Source: Rubritepida sp. (GTDB lineage Bacteria > Pseudomonadota > Alphaproteobacteria > Acetobacterales > Acetobacteraceae). Taken from it: a DNA stretch of 55,491 nt. Below, one piece after another: positions 7,700 through 17,126 of this stretch (position 1 is the stretch's first letter; every line of letters starts with the position of its first letter). Under the pieces are notes generated by a model, which had not been told where the DNA came from, did no database searches, and saw nothing but the letters and a program-made list of their open reading frames with translations. Location of the stretch: positions 1 through 55,491 of the forward strand of contig JAQGHY010000283.1 in the NCBI GenBank assembly GCA_028291455.1, written 5' to 3'. The translations under genes were made by a program, and so were the position numbers.

Positions 7700-7892
7700 A
7701 GCTCGAAGGGTCGGGCAGCGCGATCGGCGGGTCGCCGGTGCGCTCCATCACGGCCGGCAATGGCGGCAGCCCAGCGGCGATGGGCGCATAGCTGGCTCCG
7801 CGCACCTGTTCGCGCAGGGGCGCCGGCGCGGCGCAGGCGGTGAGGACCGCCAGCAGGCCCCATGCACCGGATCTCAATGCGGCTGATGTCAT
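7653..7892 (-). CDS. Small putative lipoprotein, convergent with the permease gene
   Basis: A 79-residue reading frame beginning MTSAALRSGAWGLLAVLTAC. A short basic n-region, a hydrophobic core and an LTAC lipobox predict lipidation at the cysteine at residue 20; the mature part is proline- and alanine-rich and has no recognised domain. A GGGA lies 5 nt before the ATG at 7892; the ATG at 7901 is an alternative. The 3' end overlaps the permease gene by 47 bp on the other strand, and it interrupts the efflux cluster. Real status rests on the signal peptide alone. Confidence 0.5.
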   Translation of the reverse strand: MTSAALRSGAWGLLAVLTACAAPAPLREQVRGASYAPIAAGLPPLPAVMERTGDPPIALPDPSSFTPIEAPRWDRAARP

Positions 7893-8040
7893 GCGTCCCA
7901 TGGAACACGAAGCGCACCCCGGGGTCGAGGGTCGGCCGGGCCGATGGTCGGGATCGGCAGCAACGATCGGGGCGGGCTGTGGCGAAAGGCACCGCGATAC
8001 GATAATAACATTTGTCGGTGTTTTTGGAGACAGCGGATAG
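7893..8040. promoter_or_regulatory. Probable promoter region of the tolC-like gene
   Basis: 148-bp gap between the divergent lipoprotein gene and the channel gene. It holds the only AT-rich patch in the area, with a GATAAT/TAATAA -10-like block at 8001-8008 and a GGAG 11 nt before the channel ATG. No convincing -35 is seen. Because the antisense lipoprotein gene breaks the cluster, the channel and adaptor genes probably have their own promoter here. Confidence 0.35.
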
Positions 8041-9567
8041 ATGGCGGGGATCGGGGCGAAGGGCGTTCTGGCGTGCGCCATCGCGATATGCCTCCCCGTC
8101 CTGGGCGCCGAGGCGCAGCCGCGCGAACGCACCACCCGCATTGCCACCCCCCGCTCCCCCTCCTCGCCGACCCCTCCGCCCGCGCCCGCCAACATCCGCG
8201 GCATGCCCGAAGGCAGCATCCCGCTGACCCTGCCGGAGGCCGTGTTCCTCGCGCTGCGCAGCAACCGATCTATCCGCAGCCAGTACCTTCAGCGCGTCGC
8301 GGACCGCTTCTCGCTGCGCGTCGCCGAAGCCACCTTCGACCCGCGGCTCGACATCACCGGCGGCGTGACCCACTCCCGCGTCTTGGGCGTCACCAGCACC
8401 GGGACGACGCTAGGCCCCGTCGTCTCCCTCGCCACGCCGACCGGCGCGCTCTTCACCTTTGGCTGGCAGGGCGTCCAGAGCAACGTCCGCGGCGCCAACC
8501 CCAACGGCAACGGCCGGGCGACCTTCCAGGTGATCCAGCCGCTGCTGGCCGGCGGCGGCGTGGACTTCGCGATGGCGCCGATCCGCATCGCGCGGTTCCA
8601 AGAGGTGAACAGCCAGCTTCAGCTGAAATCCCTCGTGATCGACCAGATCAGCCAGACCATCGCCGGCTATCGCGCACTCCTCCAGGCGCAGGAGCAGCTT
8701 CGCATCTCCGACGAAGCGCTGCGCCGCGCGCGGGAGCTGGCCAGCGTGAACGTGGCGCTGGCGGCCGCCGGGCGCATCGCGCAGGTGGAGCTGATCCAGG
8801 CCGAGACCAGCATCGCCCAGCAGGAGCTCGCTCTGGTCGGCGCCCGCAACTCGCATCAGCAGGCGCGGCTGGCGCTGCTCACGCTGCTGGCGGTCAACCA
8901 GTCGCAGCAGATCTGGGCGGTGGAGCGGCCGGCCGCGGATTCCGCCCGTGTGGAGATGCAGCGCGCGCTGGAAGCCGCCGCGAACAACCAGCCGGACTAT
9001 CTGCGCACGCTGATGGCCATCGAGGTCTCGCGCATCAACCTCGACGTCGCGCGCAACCAGCGGCTCTGGGATGTTTCGCTCGTCGCCGGCACGGGCGCGG
9101 GCGCGCAGCGGGCGGACCTGCTGCGGACCTTCGACGCGCTCTCCCAGGTGCGGAGCGACTTCAACATCGGCCTGCAGGTGAACATCCCGATCGGGCAGAT
9201 CGCGCGGCAGCAGCCGGAAGTGAACGCCACCATCGCGCTTCGTCAGGCCGAGCTCGGGCTGGAACAGGCGCGAGACCGGCTGCGTCAGCAGGTCGAGGAC
9301 ACCGTGCGCAGCATCGACACGCTGCGCCGCCAGGCCGAACTGGCGAAGCGGGCGCGGGAATTGGCGGGGCTGCAACTCGAGACCGAGCTGATCAAGCTCC
9401 AGGCCGGGCGCTCCTCCAACTTCCAGGTGGTGTCCTTCCAGGGCTCGCTGCAATCGGCCGAGAGCGCGGAGCTGAGCGCGGTGATCGCCTATGCGAATGC
9501 GCTGACGCAGCTGGACCAGGTTCTCGGCACCACCCTCGATACATGGCGCATCTCCTTGAATGACTGA
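8041..9567 (+). CDS. TolC-family outer-membrane efflux channel
   Basis: Outer-membrane factor of the tripartite pump, 508 residues. A signal peptide covers about 1-25 (VLACAIAICLPVLGAEA), then a proline-rich linker, then two long alpha-helical repeats of the OEP family with heptad patterns at about 185-290 and 390-470. The segment GLQVNIPIGQI is the usual OMF turn before the second repeat. The gene overlaps the fused adaptor by 8 nt (ATGACTGA), so the two are translationally coupled and likely made in a fixed ratio. Confidence 0.92.
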   Translation: MAGIGAKGVLACAIAICLPVLGAEAQPRERTTRIATPRSPSSPTPPPAPANIRGMPEGSIPLTLPEAVFLALRSNRSIRSQYLQRVADRFSLRVAEATFDPRLDITGGVTHSRVLGVTSTGTTLGPVVSLATPTGALFTFGWQGVQSNVRGANPNGNGRATFQVIQPLLAGGGVDFAMAPIRIARFQEVNSQLQLKSLVIDQISQTIAGYRALLQAQEQLRISDEALRRARELASVNVALAAAGRIAQVELIQAETSIAQQELALVGARNSHQQARLALLTLLAVNQSQQIWAVERPAADSARVEMQRALEAAANNQPDYLRTLMAIEVSRINLDVARNQRLWDVSLVAGTGAGAQRADLLRTFDALSQVRSDFNIGLQVNIPIGQIARQQPEVNATIALRQAELGLEQARDRLRQQVEDTVRSIDTLRRQAELAKRARELAGLQLETELIKLQAGRSSNFQVVSFQGSLQSAESAELSAVIAYANALTQLDQVLGTTLDTWRISLND

Positions 9568-11809
9568 CTTGCGCAGCTTTGCCGCCAGCATGACCGCTGC
9601 GCCCGCGTTCGATGATCTCGCGCGCCTTGCCGCCATCGTCTGCGAGGCGCCGATCGGCTATGTCGCGCTGCTCGACAGCGCGCAGCAATGGATCCTCGGC
9701 GCCGAGGGCATGCAGGCTGGCGCGCTGAACTGCCCGCGCTCGCACGCCTTTTGCGACGAGACGCTGGCGAACGATGCGCTGACCGAGATCGAGGACCTCT
9801 CCCGCCATCCGCGCTTCGTCCAGCATCCCCTCGTGCAGGGCGAGCAGGCGCTGCGCTTCTACGCCGGCATGCCCGTGCGGAGCGAGGCGGGCGAGGCGCT
9901 CGGCACCATCTGCGTGCTGGACCGCGTGCCGCGCCGGCTGAACGAGGCCCAGCGCGACGGGCTGACGCGCCTGGCCGCACGGGCCACGGCCGAACTGGAA
10001 CTGCGCCGGCAGGGCGCCGAGCTGCACGCGATGACGGACAAGCTCGCCGATAGCGAAGCCGCCGTGCGCGGGCTGCACGAAAGCCTGACGCTGGACTATC
10101 GGCGCGCCCTGGATGCGATGGCCGATGGCGTGCTCACCATCGGGCCGGATGCCGGCATTATGACCGTCAATCCCGCGGCCGCCCGCATGCTCGATTTCGA
10201 CCAGGCGGAGGCAATCGGCCAGAGCGTCGCCGTGCTGCTGGCCGAGCGCGACGGTACCGACGAGTTCATCGACGCCCTCCTCGCGCCACTGCATGAAAGC
10301 GGCAAGCTCGAACGCCGGACGGTGAGCTTTCCGGGCGGGCGTCGTTTCTCGATCGAGGGCAGCCTGTGGCGCGTCCGGCAGGGGCCCTTCGCGGGGCGGC
10401 CGGCGATCACGGCCGTCTTCTCGGATGTGACCGAGACCGAGCGGCTGCAGGCCGAGCTCGCCGCGCAGTACACACAGCTGCAGGACGCCTTTCTGAAGCT
10501 GGAGAACTCCGCCGTCCGTGCGGCGCAGACCAGCAAGCGGATCGCCCTGATGCGGACGGCAGCCATCGGCGCGGCCTTCCTGGTGGTCTTCGGCGTCGCG
10601 GCCTGGACCTGGTTCTCGCCCAGCGAAGCCTCAGGCTTCGACGCGACCATGCCGGCCGGCGTCGTGACCATCACCGCCACGCCGCAGCTGGTCAGCGCGC
10701 GTATCGCCGTGGTGGGCGTGCTGGAGCCGGGCGCCAATGTCAGCGTGGTCGCGCCCTTCGACGGCACTGTCCGCGAGAGGCTGTTCCGCTACGGCGGCGC
10801 CGTGACGCGCGGCGACGTGCTGCTGCGCATGGACCGCGGCGAGGTTGAGACGCGGCTGCGCGAGGCCCGCGCCGCAGAGATCCGCTCGCGCCAGCGCGTC
10901 GACGAGTTGCGCGGCTGGGCCCAGGGCTTCGAGGTCGCGCGGGCGCGGCGCGGGCTGGCGGGGGCCGAGCTGGAGACGGCCAACCTGCGCTCGCGCGTGG
11001 GGCAGAGCGCGATGCTGCTGGGACGCGGCATCATCCCGGCCGAGGAGCACCGCAACCTGCTCCAGCAGCAGCGCACCCAGGACCTGCAGATGCAGGCGGC
11101 GCAGCAGGACCTTGCCGCGACGCTGGCGCGCGGCGACGAGCTGAACCTGCGCACGGCCGAGCTGGAGCTCCAGAACACCGAGGCGCGGCGCGTCGAGATC
11201 GAAAACGACCTCGGAAATTCGGAGGTGCGCGCGCAGGTTTCGGGCGTCGTGCTGATGCCGCCGGAGCAGCAGGGCGGCGGCCAGCGGCGGGAGACGATCG
11301 AGGCGGGCACGCGCGTCAGCCGTGGGCAGGCGATGTTCAGCATCGGCGATCTCGCAAGCTTCCTGGTACGCGGGCAGATCGACGAGATCGACGTGAACCA
11401 GGTGCGGCCGGGCCAGGCCGTGACCGTGACGGGTGATGCCTTCGGCGGCGATACGCTGACCGGGCGCGTGGCCTCCGTGGCGGCTCAGGCCAGCTCCGAA
11501 CAGGGCGGGATGGGGCGCGGCATGCCGAGCTTCGCCGTCAGCATCGCCATCACGGATCTAACGGACGTGCAGCGCGCGCGGCTCGCCGTCGGCATGTCGG
11601 CCAGCCTGTCGATCATCACGCATGAGAGCCCCGACGCGGTCGTCCTGCCGCCGCAGGCGATCCGCGACGAGGATGGCACACGGATTGTCCGGGTACGCGA
11701 GGGGATGCGGATCGTGTCGCGGCCGGTGACGCTCGGCATCTCCACGCCCGACGGCGTGGAGATCCGGACCGGAATCAGCCCGGGCGACATCGTGGTGCTG
11801 CGCGAGTAG
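9560..11809 (+). CDS. GAF-PAS sensor fused to an RND/MacA-type periplasmic adaptor
   Basis: A 749-residue fusion. Residues about 15-150 form a GAF domain (FYAGMPVRSEAGEALGTICVLD is cut at 100-121 here only as a locator), about 178-295 a PAS domain (ADGVLTIGPDAGIMTVNPAA starts near 188), about 293-328 a helical linker, and 331-352 one membrane helix. The periplasmic part has the first lipoyl half near 385-420, a coiled-coil hairpin at about 425-550, the second lipoyl half at 555-600, a beta-barrel domain at 600-690 and the membrane-proximal domain to the end. Sensor domains are therefore cytoplasmic and the adaptor periplasmic. It would couple the ATPase/permease to the TolC-like channel under control of a cytoplasmic signal. 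No kinase, cyclase or phosphodiesterase domain is present. The ligand is unknown. There is no frameshift or internal stop, so the fusion is a single intact frame. Confidence 0.92.
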   Translation: MTDLRSFAASMTAAPAFDDLARLAAIVCEAPIGYVALLDSAQQWILGAEGMQAGALNCPRSHAFCDETLANDALTEIEDLSRHPRFVQHPLVQGEQALRFYAGMPVRSEAGEALGTICVLDRVPRRLNEAQRDGLTRLAARATAELELRRQGAELHAMTDKLADSEAAVRGLHESLTLDYRRALDAMADGVLTIGPDAGIMTVNPAAARMLDFDQAEAIGQSVAVLLAERDGTDEFIDALLAPLHESGKLERRTVSFPGGRRFSIEGSLWRVRQGPFAGRPAITAVFSDVTETERLQAELAAQYTQLQDAFLKLENSAVRAAQTSKRIALMRTAAIGAAFLVVFGVAAWTWFSPSEASGFDATMPAGVVTITATPQLVSARIAVVGVLEPGANVSVVAPFDGTVRERLFRYGGAVTRGDVLLRMDRGEVETRLREARAAEIRSRQRVDELRGWAQGFEVARARRGLAGAELETANLRSRVGQSAMLLGRGIIPAEEHRNLLQQQRTQDLQMQAAQQDLAATLARGDELNLRTAELELQNTEARRVEIENDLGNSEVRAQVSGVVLMPPEQQGGGQRRETIEAGTRVSRGQAMFSIGDLASFLVRGQIDEIDVNQVRPGQAVTVTGDAFGGDTLTGRVASVAAQASSEQGGMGRGMPSFAVSIAITDLTDVQRARLAVGMSASLSIITHESPDAVVLPPQAIRDEDGTRIVRVREGMRIVSRPVTLGISTPDGVEIRTGISPGDIVVLRE

Positions 11810-11835
11810 CCGCTCAGCTCCGGCTTTTGGAAAGC

Positions 11836-12633
11836 CTAGTCCCGGAAGGACGGGTCGGTGCGGTCCAGCTTGCGCAGCAGGGCCGGCCATTCCATGACGC
11901 CGTAGGCCCGGCGGGTCTGCGGCTGGTAGTTCATGTAGGTCTCGTCCAGGACGTTCTGCGGCACCTGGTGGATCTCCGCATTGCAGGCCAGCGCGGCCAG
12001 CTGCGCGCGGCAGGAGAGTTCCAGCCGGTGCATCGCGTTGAAGGCCTCGGCGATGGTCTTGCCGACCGTCAGCAGGCCGTGGTTGCGCAGAATCAGCGCG
12101 TTGTTTTCGCCGAGGTCCTCGACAAGCTTCGCCTGCATCGAGGTGTCGAGCACGACGCCCTGATACTCGTGGTAGCCGATCTTGAGGAAGCGCATGGACG
12201 TCTGGTTCATCGGCAGCAGGCCGCATTCCAGCGAGGACACCGCCATGCCCGGCCAGGTGTGCGTGTGGATCACGCAGTCGATCTCGTGGCTCGCCTCGTG
12301 GATGGCGCCATGGATGACGAAGCCGGCGCGGTTCACGCCGTAGTTCAGGTCGCCGAAATCGGGCTTGTGGAGGATGTTGCCCTTCACGTCGATCTTGATG
12401 AGCGAGGAGGCGGTGATCTCCTCGTACATCAGGCCATAGGCGTTGATGAGGAACGCGCCCTCCTCGCCCGGCACCCGGCAGGAGATGTGGTTCGCGATCA
12501 TGTCGCTCATCCCGAAGAGCGCGGTGAGGCGGTAGCAGGCGGCGAGGTCCACGCGCGCCTGCCATTCCTGGGGCGTCACCTTGTCGCGCAGCGAGGCGAT
12601 GTGCAGCGTGGGGGCTGGGGTCTGTTCGAGCAT
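11836..12633 (-). CDS. Class II aldolase/adducin-domain protein
   Basis: A 265-residue cytoplasmic protein of the zinc-dependent class II aldolase fold. Metal-site histidines are in IHTHTWPG (about 122-129) and in ILRNHGLLTVG (about 181-191); the segment MSDMIANHISCRVPG near the N-terminus is the phosphate-loop region. It resembles the adducin-like group whose substrates are mostly unknown, not FucA or AraD. The catalytic glutamate is not obvious. It stands alone, minus strand, with a GC-rich gap upstream. Confidence 0.88.
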   Translation of the reverse strand: MLEQTPAPTLHIASLRDKVTPQEWQARVDLAACYRLTALFGMSDMIANHISCRVPGEEGAFLINAYGLMYEEITASSLIKIDVKGNILHKPDFGDLNYGVNRAGFVIHGAIHEASHEIDCVIHTHTWPGMAVSSLECGLLPMNQTSMRFLKIGYHEYQGVVLDTSMQAKLVEDLGENNALILRNHGLLTVGKTIAEAFNAMHRLELSCRAQLAALACNAEIHQVPQNVLDETYMNYQPQTRRAYGVMEWPALLRKLDRTDPSFRD

Positions 12634-12696
12634 GTTCGTTCTCCCGTGATCAGGCGGTCGAGGCTAGCCCACTCGCAAGCGGAACGAAATGGCGGA

Positions 12697-12716
12697 GCGG
12701 CCGGCGCCGCTTTTTT
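12697..12716 (+). terminator. Terminator-like hairpin with T6 run, no plus-strand gene upstream
   Basis: GCGGC-CGGC-GCCGC followed by TTTTTT reads as an intrinsic terminator on the plus strand. The adjacent upstream gene is on the minus strand, so the element does not end any annotated gene. It sits in the 204-bp divergent gap between the class II aldolase (starts 12633) and the DUF2189 gene (starts 12838). It could end a short transcript or act as an attenuator before the DUF2189 gene. Confidence 0.4.
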
Positions 12717-12837
12717 ATGCACCTTCGCCGGGCGATGGCGTACAGTATTGACGTCGGGCAGAGGGCTCGCTCCGGTTGCGCCCTCGCCTGCGCCGCGACG
12801 CGGCCACGGCCTTCCAATGCCGCGGAGGGAGCGAATA

Positions 12838-13626
12838 ATGGCAAATACCGCGAATGCGGCGCTGGGCGCCGCGCAGACCTATCCGCACATCAACCGCATC
12901 GGCGTCGGCGACCTCTGGGTCTCGCTCAGGCGAGGCTGGACGGACTTCATGGCCACGCCGACCCAGCTGATCTTCCTTTGCCTGATCTACCCCATCGTCG
13001 GCTTCGTGCTGGCGCGGGCGGCGGCGGGGAGCGCGCTGCTGCCGCTGGTCTACCCGCTGCTGGCCGGCTTCGCGCTGGTGGGACCGCTGGCCGCACTCGG
13101 CCTTTACGAGCTTAGCCGGCGCCGCGAGCTGGGCGATGCCGTATCCTGGCGAGACATGTTCGGCGTGCTGCGTTCGCCCGCGATCATCGGCATAGCCATC
13201 CTGGGCATTGCGCTGCTGGCGGTCTTCGCCCTTTGGCTCGGCGCCGCGCGGGGGCTGTACAACCTGATCATGGGGCCGGACCTGCCCCTGGGCGCGAGCG
13301 CCCTGCTGAGCGAAGTGCTGCATACCAGCCAGGGGCACCTGCTGATCGTCGTGGGCAACCTCGTGGGCGCCGGTTTCGCGCTCCTGGTGCTGGCGTCCAC
13401 CGTGGTCTCCTTCCCGATGATGCTGGAGCGCGACGTCACGCCCGGCGAGGCGGTGCAGACTTCGCTTGTGGCGTTCCGGCGCAATCCCTGGGTGCTGACG
13501 CTCTGGGGCGTGATCGTCGCGGTGATGCTCGCCGTGGGGATGCTGCTGCTCTTCGTCGGCCTGGCCGTGGTGCTGCCGGTGCTGGGGCACGCAACCTGGC
13601 ATCTGTACCGGCGGCTCGTGCTTTAA
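12838..13626 (+). CDS. DUF2189-family integral membrane protein
   Basis: A 262-residue membrane protein of unknown function. After a soluble N-terminus (to about residue 35) there are roughly six hydrophobic helices, at about 42-60, 65-90, 120-142, 170-200, 220-245 and near the end. The segment DLWVSLRRGWTDF before the first helix is typical for DUF2189. The ATG at 12838 follows a strong GGAGGGA. Its stop codon overlaps the convergent FUSC gene stop (TTAA). Confidence 0.85.
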   Translation: MANTANAALGAAQTYPHINRIGVGDLWVSLRRGWTDFMATPTQLIFLCLIYPIVGFVLARAAAGSALLPLVYPLLAGFALVGPLAALGLYELSRRRELGDAVSWRDMFGVLRSPAIIGIAILGIALLAVFALWLGAARGLYNLIMGPDLPLGASALLSEVLHTSQGHLLIVVGNLVGAGFALLVLASTVVSFPMMLERDVTPGEAVQTSLVAFRRNPWVLTLWGVIVAVMLAVGMLLLFVGLAVVLPVLGHATWHLYRRLVL

Positions 13627-14681
13627 TCCCTGTTTGGGCGGAGCGGGAAGACGAGGACCGCGGTCGCCAGCCCGACTGCGCCGCCGAGCAGGGTCTCCCA
13701 CAGCCGTGCCGCCAGATGCGCGATCGAATGCTCGCCATTGGCCGCCATCGTCACGATCAGCGTGAAGGCGAAGGCGCCGCAGGCGATGTCATAGCGCTGC
13801 GGCATCGCCATGGCATAGATGACCATGGCGATAGCCGCCGCCACCCAGACCAGGATGGGCGCGTGCAGTGCGATCGGCAGGCAGGCGAGGCCGATCGGCA
13901 CCCCGATGGCCGTGCCGACGATCCTGCGGCGGATGCGCTCGATGGTGCCCGAGGCCGTGCTCGCCACGACGAAGGTGCTGGCGGTGATGGCCCATACCGA
14001 TTGCGCGAGGCCGAAGGCGCCGTTCAGCAGGACGATCGCCGTCGCCGCCGAGGCCGCCTGCAGGCCCATCACGAATTCCGGCGACATCCCGAAGGGGCTG
14101 GCCACCCGCGGTGCCGCCGGGGCCAGGACGGGGCGCTCGGCCGGGCCGCTCAACATGCGGGGAACGATGGCTGCCACCGCCGCGATCAGGCCGGCGACGC
14201 CCAGCATGGGCAGGTCCATCGGCGTCAGGCCGAGGCCATAGGCGAGAAGCTGGCCGATGTAGATCTGCGAGCCGATCCCGGCTCCGAGGACACCGAAGCG
14301 CCGCAGGTAGCCCACCAGGAAGGCACCGGCCACGAGTGTCAGTTCCGGCCCAGCCGGGCCGGAGGGCGCCAGCACCGGCGTGAGCCCGGCGGTGAAGGTC
14401 GCGCCGAGGACGGCCGCCGCCACGAGGAGAGCGAGGTCCCTGCCCGACTCCTGCCGCGTAGCCCGGCCTTCGGAGACGCTAGCCCAGAGCGCGATGCCAC
14501 CCGCCAGGGTGCTCAGCGAGGCCCCGTCCGGCAGGCCGCCGGCGACGTCATGCAGCGCGCCGAGGAGGGCTGCGATCCCGAAAGCCGTGACGAGGCGCAG
14601 CCCCTTGATGCGCCGGTGCACGCCGGGATCGACGCTATCCAGCCATCGCGCCACCGCGGCCAGCGAGGCCCCGGCGGTCAA
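13623..14681 (-). CDS. FUSC-family membrane protein (aromatic-acid exporter-like)
   Basis: A 352-residue membrane protein with two blocks of about four to five helices each (about 30-175 and 205-345), as in the fusaric-acid resistance/YccS-like FUSC family. The second block carries [18 protein letters not shown], the conserved family signature. No soluble cytosolic domain is present, so it is a short form. Its start overlaps the hemA stop by ATGA, so it is read from the hemA transcript. The cargo is unknown; a role in exporting acids or haem intermediates would be speculation. Confidence 0.85.
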   Translation of the reverse strand: MTAGASLAAVARWLDSVDPGVHRRIKGLRLVTAFGIAALLGALHDVAGGLPDGASLSTLAGGIALWASVSEGRATRQESGRDLALLVAAAVLGATFTAGLTPVLAPSGPAGPELTLVAGAFLVGYLRRFGVLGAGIGSQIYIGQLLAYGLGLTPMDLPMLGVAGLIAAVAAIVPRMLSGPAERPVLAPAAPRVASPFGMSPEFVMGLQAASAATAIVLLNGAFGLAQSVWAITASTFVVASTASGTIERIRRRIVGTAIGVPIGLACLPIALHAPILVWVAAAIAMVIYAMAMPQRYDIACGAFAFTLIVTMAANGEHSIAHLAARLWETLLGGAVGLATAVLVFPLRPNRD

Positions 14682-15889
14682 GCCGCGCGTTGCAGGCTGA
14701 ACTGGGCCCAGACCTCGGCGAGTGCTGCCATCAGGTGCTCGATATCCCCGTCGCTGTGCAGCGGCGAGGGCGTGATCCTCAGCCGCTCGGTGCCGCGCGG
14801 CACGGTCGGGAAGTTGATGGGCTGAACATAGACGCCGTGGCGCTCCAGCAGCAGGTCGCTGATGGTCTTGCAGAGCACGGGGTCGCAGATCATCACCGGC
14901 ACGATGTGGCTGGGATTGGCCAAATGCGGGATCTGCAGCGCGTCGAGCGCGGCGCGGACCTTGGCGACGCGCTCATGCATCCGGTCGCGCTCGGCGGTGC
15001 TGTGCTTGAGGTGGCGGATGCTAGCCGTGGCTCCGGCGGCGATGGCGGGCGGCAGGCTCGTGCTGAAGATGAAGCCGGAGGCGAAGCTGCGCACGAAGTC
15101 GATCAGGTTCGCCGAACCCGCGATATAGCCGCCGATCACGCCGAAGGCCTTGGCCAGCGTGCCCTCGATCACCGTCAGCCGGTGGGCCACGCCGTCGCGC
15201 TCCGCGATGCCGCCGCCGCGTTCGCCGTAGAGGCCGACCGCATGCACCTCGTCCAGATAGGTCATGGCGCCGAATTCATCGGCGAGGTCGCAGATGGCGG
15301 CGATGGGGGCGATATCGCCATCCATGGAATAGACGCTCTCGAAGGCGATCAGCTTGGGCGCGTCGGCCGGGATGGCCGCAAGCTTGGCGCGTAGGTCTGC
15401 GAGGTCGTTGTGCTTCCAGATCTCGCAGTGGGCGCGGCTGTGGCGGATGCCCTCGATCATCGAGGCATGGTTCAGCTCGTCCGACAGCACCACGCAGCCG
15501 GGAAGGCGCGAGGCGAGCGTGCTGAGTGTCGCCCAGTTGGACATATAGCCGGAGTTGAAGAGCAGCGCGGCTTCCTTGCCGTGCAGGTCGGCGAGCTCCC
15601 GCTCCAGCAGGACGTGGTCGTGGTTGGTGCCGGCGATGTTGCGCGTGCCGCCGGCGCCGGCGCCGCTGCGGTCGAGCGCGGCATGCATCGCGGCGAGGAC
15701 ATCGGGATGCTGGCCCATGCCGAGATAGTCGTTGGAGCACCAGACGGTGACCTCGGCCGTGCCCTTTTCGCGATGATGCGTGGCGCGCGGAAAGGCGCCG
15801 GCCTGGCGTTCGAGGTCGGCGAAGACGCGGTAGCCGCCCTCGCGGCGGAGGCCGTCCAGCTGGTTGCGGAACAGGGTCTCGTACTTCAT
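14678..15889 (-). CDS. hemA: 5-aminolevulinate synthase
   Basis: PLP enzyme that condenses glycine and succinyl-CoA to 5-aminolevulinate, the first step of the C4 (Shemin) haem pathway. The 403-residue length matches alphaproteobacterial ALAS. The PLP lysine is K247 in EGTLAKAFG, with [20 protein letters not shown] and YLDEVHAVG as conserved blocks. The start [10 protein letters not shown] follows AAAGG; a longer start 9 codons upstream lacks support. It is divergent from hemC (265 bp) and overlaps the FUSC gene downstream. Confidence 0.96.
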   Translation of the reverse strand: MKYETLFRNQLDGLRREGGYRVFADLERQAGAFPRATHHREKGTAEVTVWCSNDYLGMGQHPDVLAAMHAALDRSGAGAGGTRNIAGTNHDHVLLERELADLHGKEAALLFNSGYMSNWATLSTLASRLPGCVVLSDELNHASMIEGIRHSRAHCEIWKHNDLADLRAKLAAIPADAPKLIAFESVYSMDGDIAPIAAICDLADEFGAMTYLDEVHAVGLYGERGGGIAERDGVAHRLTVIEGTLAKAFGVIGGYIAGSANLIDFVRSFASGFIFSTSLPPAIAAGATASIRHLKHSTAERDRMHERVAKVRAALDALQIPHLANPSHIVPVMICDPVLCKTISDLLLERHGVYVQPINFPTVPRGTERLRITPSPLHSDGDIEHLMAALAEVWAQFSLQRAA

Positions 15890-16154
15890 CGGCTGCCTTT
15901 CCCCCACCCAGCTCACGCCAAGGGTGCGGCAGCCGCATCATACGCCTTCGCGGCACGGGATTCACCCCTTCGCTTACCGCAGAACCGGGTTGCGGGATGT
16001 AGGCTAGGCCGCCCCGGGCATTGTGCTATGCAGCAGACCAAGTTCCCCGAAGGATCCATCATCTCGTGTTGAGATTTTGTGCCCCGCGCCGGTCGCCGGG
16101 GAATTTTCGCGCATGATGCAGCTGGTTCCCTCGGAACGGGCGCAATCGCGCCGG
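15890..16154. promoter_or_regulatory. Divergent hemA/hemC regulatory region
   Basis: 265-bp gap between two haem biosynthesis genes pointing apart, so promoters for both must lie here. I looked for FNR/FnrL (TTGAT-N4-ATCAA) and Irr/RirA-type boxes and saw no clear match. If hemC starts at the ATG at 16113, the gap is shorter by 42 bases. Confidence 0.4.
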
Positions 16155-17120
16155 ATGCGCCATCATGGGCCCGCGCTGCCGATGCGCGTGGGCACGCGCG
16201 GCTCGCCGCTGGCCTTGTTCCAGACGCGGCTGTTCCTGGAGCTGATTCGCTCGGTCTGCCCGCTGCTCCGCCAGTTCGACGCCTTCGAGGAGCACCAGAT
16301 CAGCACCTCGGGCGATCGCGCACCGGACCGCCGGCTGGCTGAGATCGGCGGCAAAGGACTGTTCGCCAAGGAAATCCACGAGGCGCTGCTGGATGGCCGG
16401 GTGGATTTCGCCGTCCATTCCCTGAAGGATCTGGAAACCCAGCTGCCGGCGGGCATCGTGCTGGCCTGCACCCTGCGCCGGGAGGATCCGCGGGATGCAT
16501 TGATCCTGGGCGAGAAATGCCGGCGCGGCGGGTTCGGCGAGAACCCCTATGCCTGCCTGCCCACCGGCGCGCTGATCGGAACCGCTTCGGTGCGGCGCCA
16601 GGCGCAGCTGCTCCATGTGCGGCCGGACCTGCGGTGCGAGTTGATCCGCGGCAATGTGCAGACGCGGCTTTCACGCGTGGCTGCCGGCGAGTTCGATGCA
16701 TCGCTGCTGGCGATGGCCGGGCTGAAGCGTCTGGGGCTGGAGAGCCACGCCGGTGCGGTCCTCTCCGCAGACGTGATGGTCCCGGCGGCGTGCCAGGGCA
16801 TCATCGGCGTGACCGTGCGGGCGGATGACGCGGAGCTCCATGAACTGCTCTCCGCCATCTGCGATCCCGTCTCGCGGCCCGTCAGCCTCGCCGAACGGGC
16901 GCTGCTGGGGGCATTGGACGGCTCCTGCCGGACGCCGATCGGCGGGCATGCGGTACTGCTGCCGAACGGACAGCTGAGGCTGACCGGGCTGGTGGCGCGG
17001 GCCGACGGCAGCTTCCTGTTGCGCCGGAACCTTTGCGGCGACCCGTCCGATGCGGAGCGCATCGGACGGACTTTGGGCGAGGAACTGCTCCGGGACTGCC
17101 CGGCGGACATCTTCGCCTAA
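16155..17120 (+). CDS. hemC: Hydroxymethylbilane synthase (porphobilinogen deaminase)
   Basis: Joins four porphobilinogens into hydroxymethylbilane. From MRHHGPALPMRVGTRGSP there are 321 residues. The signature blocks are all present: RVGTRGSPLAL, STSGDR, GGKGLFAKEI, DFAVHSLKDL, RGNVQTRL and the cofactor loop GSCRTPIGGH, whose C258 carries the dipyrromethane. The start is uncertain: ATGs at 16113 (with GGGGA upstream) and 16182 are also in frame, giving 335 or 312 residues. It faces the ALAS gene. Confidence 0.94.
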   Translation: MRHHGPALPMRVGTRGSPLALFQTRLFLELIRSVCPLLRQFDAFEEHQISTSGDRAPDRRLAEIGGKGLFAKEIHEALLDGRVDFAVHSLKDLETQLPAGIVLACTLRREDPRDALILGEKCRRGGFGENPYACLPTGALIGTASVRRQAQLLHVRPDLRCELIRGNVQTRLSRVAAGEFDASLLAMAGLKRLGLESHAGAVLSADVMVPAACQGIIGVTVRADDAELHELLSAICDPVSRPVSLAERALLGALDGSCRTPIGGHAVLLPNGQLRLTGLVARADGSFLLRRNLCGDPSDAERIGRTLGEELLRDCPADIFA

Positions 17121-17126
17121 CGGCGT

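Noticed and set aside
11822..11836. GGCTTT-TGG-AAAGCC hairpin between the adaptor and aldolase genes
   Set aside because: Perfect but only 6 bp, with no T-run; too weak to call a terminator.
15890..16154. FNR/Irr-type box in the hemA/hemC gap
   Set aside because: Only partial matches (for example TTGAGATTTTG); no symmetric site was found.
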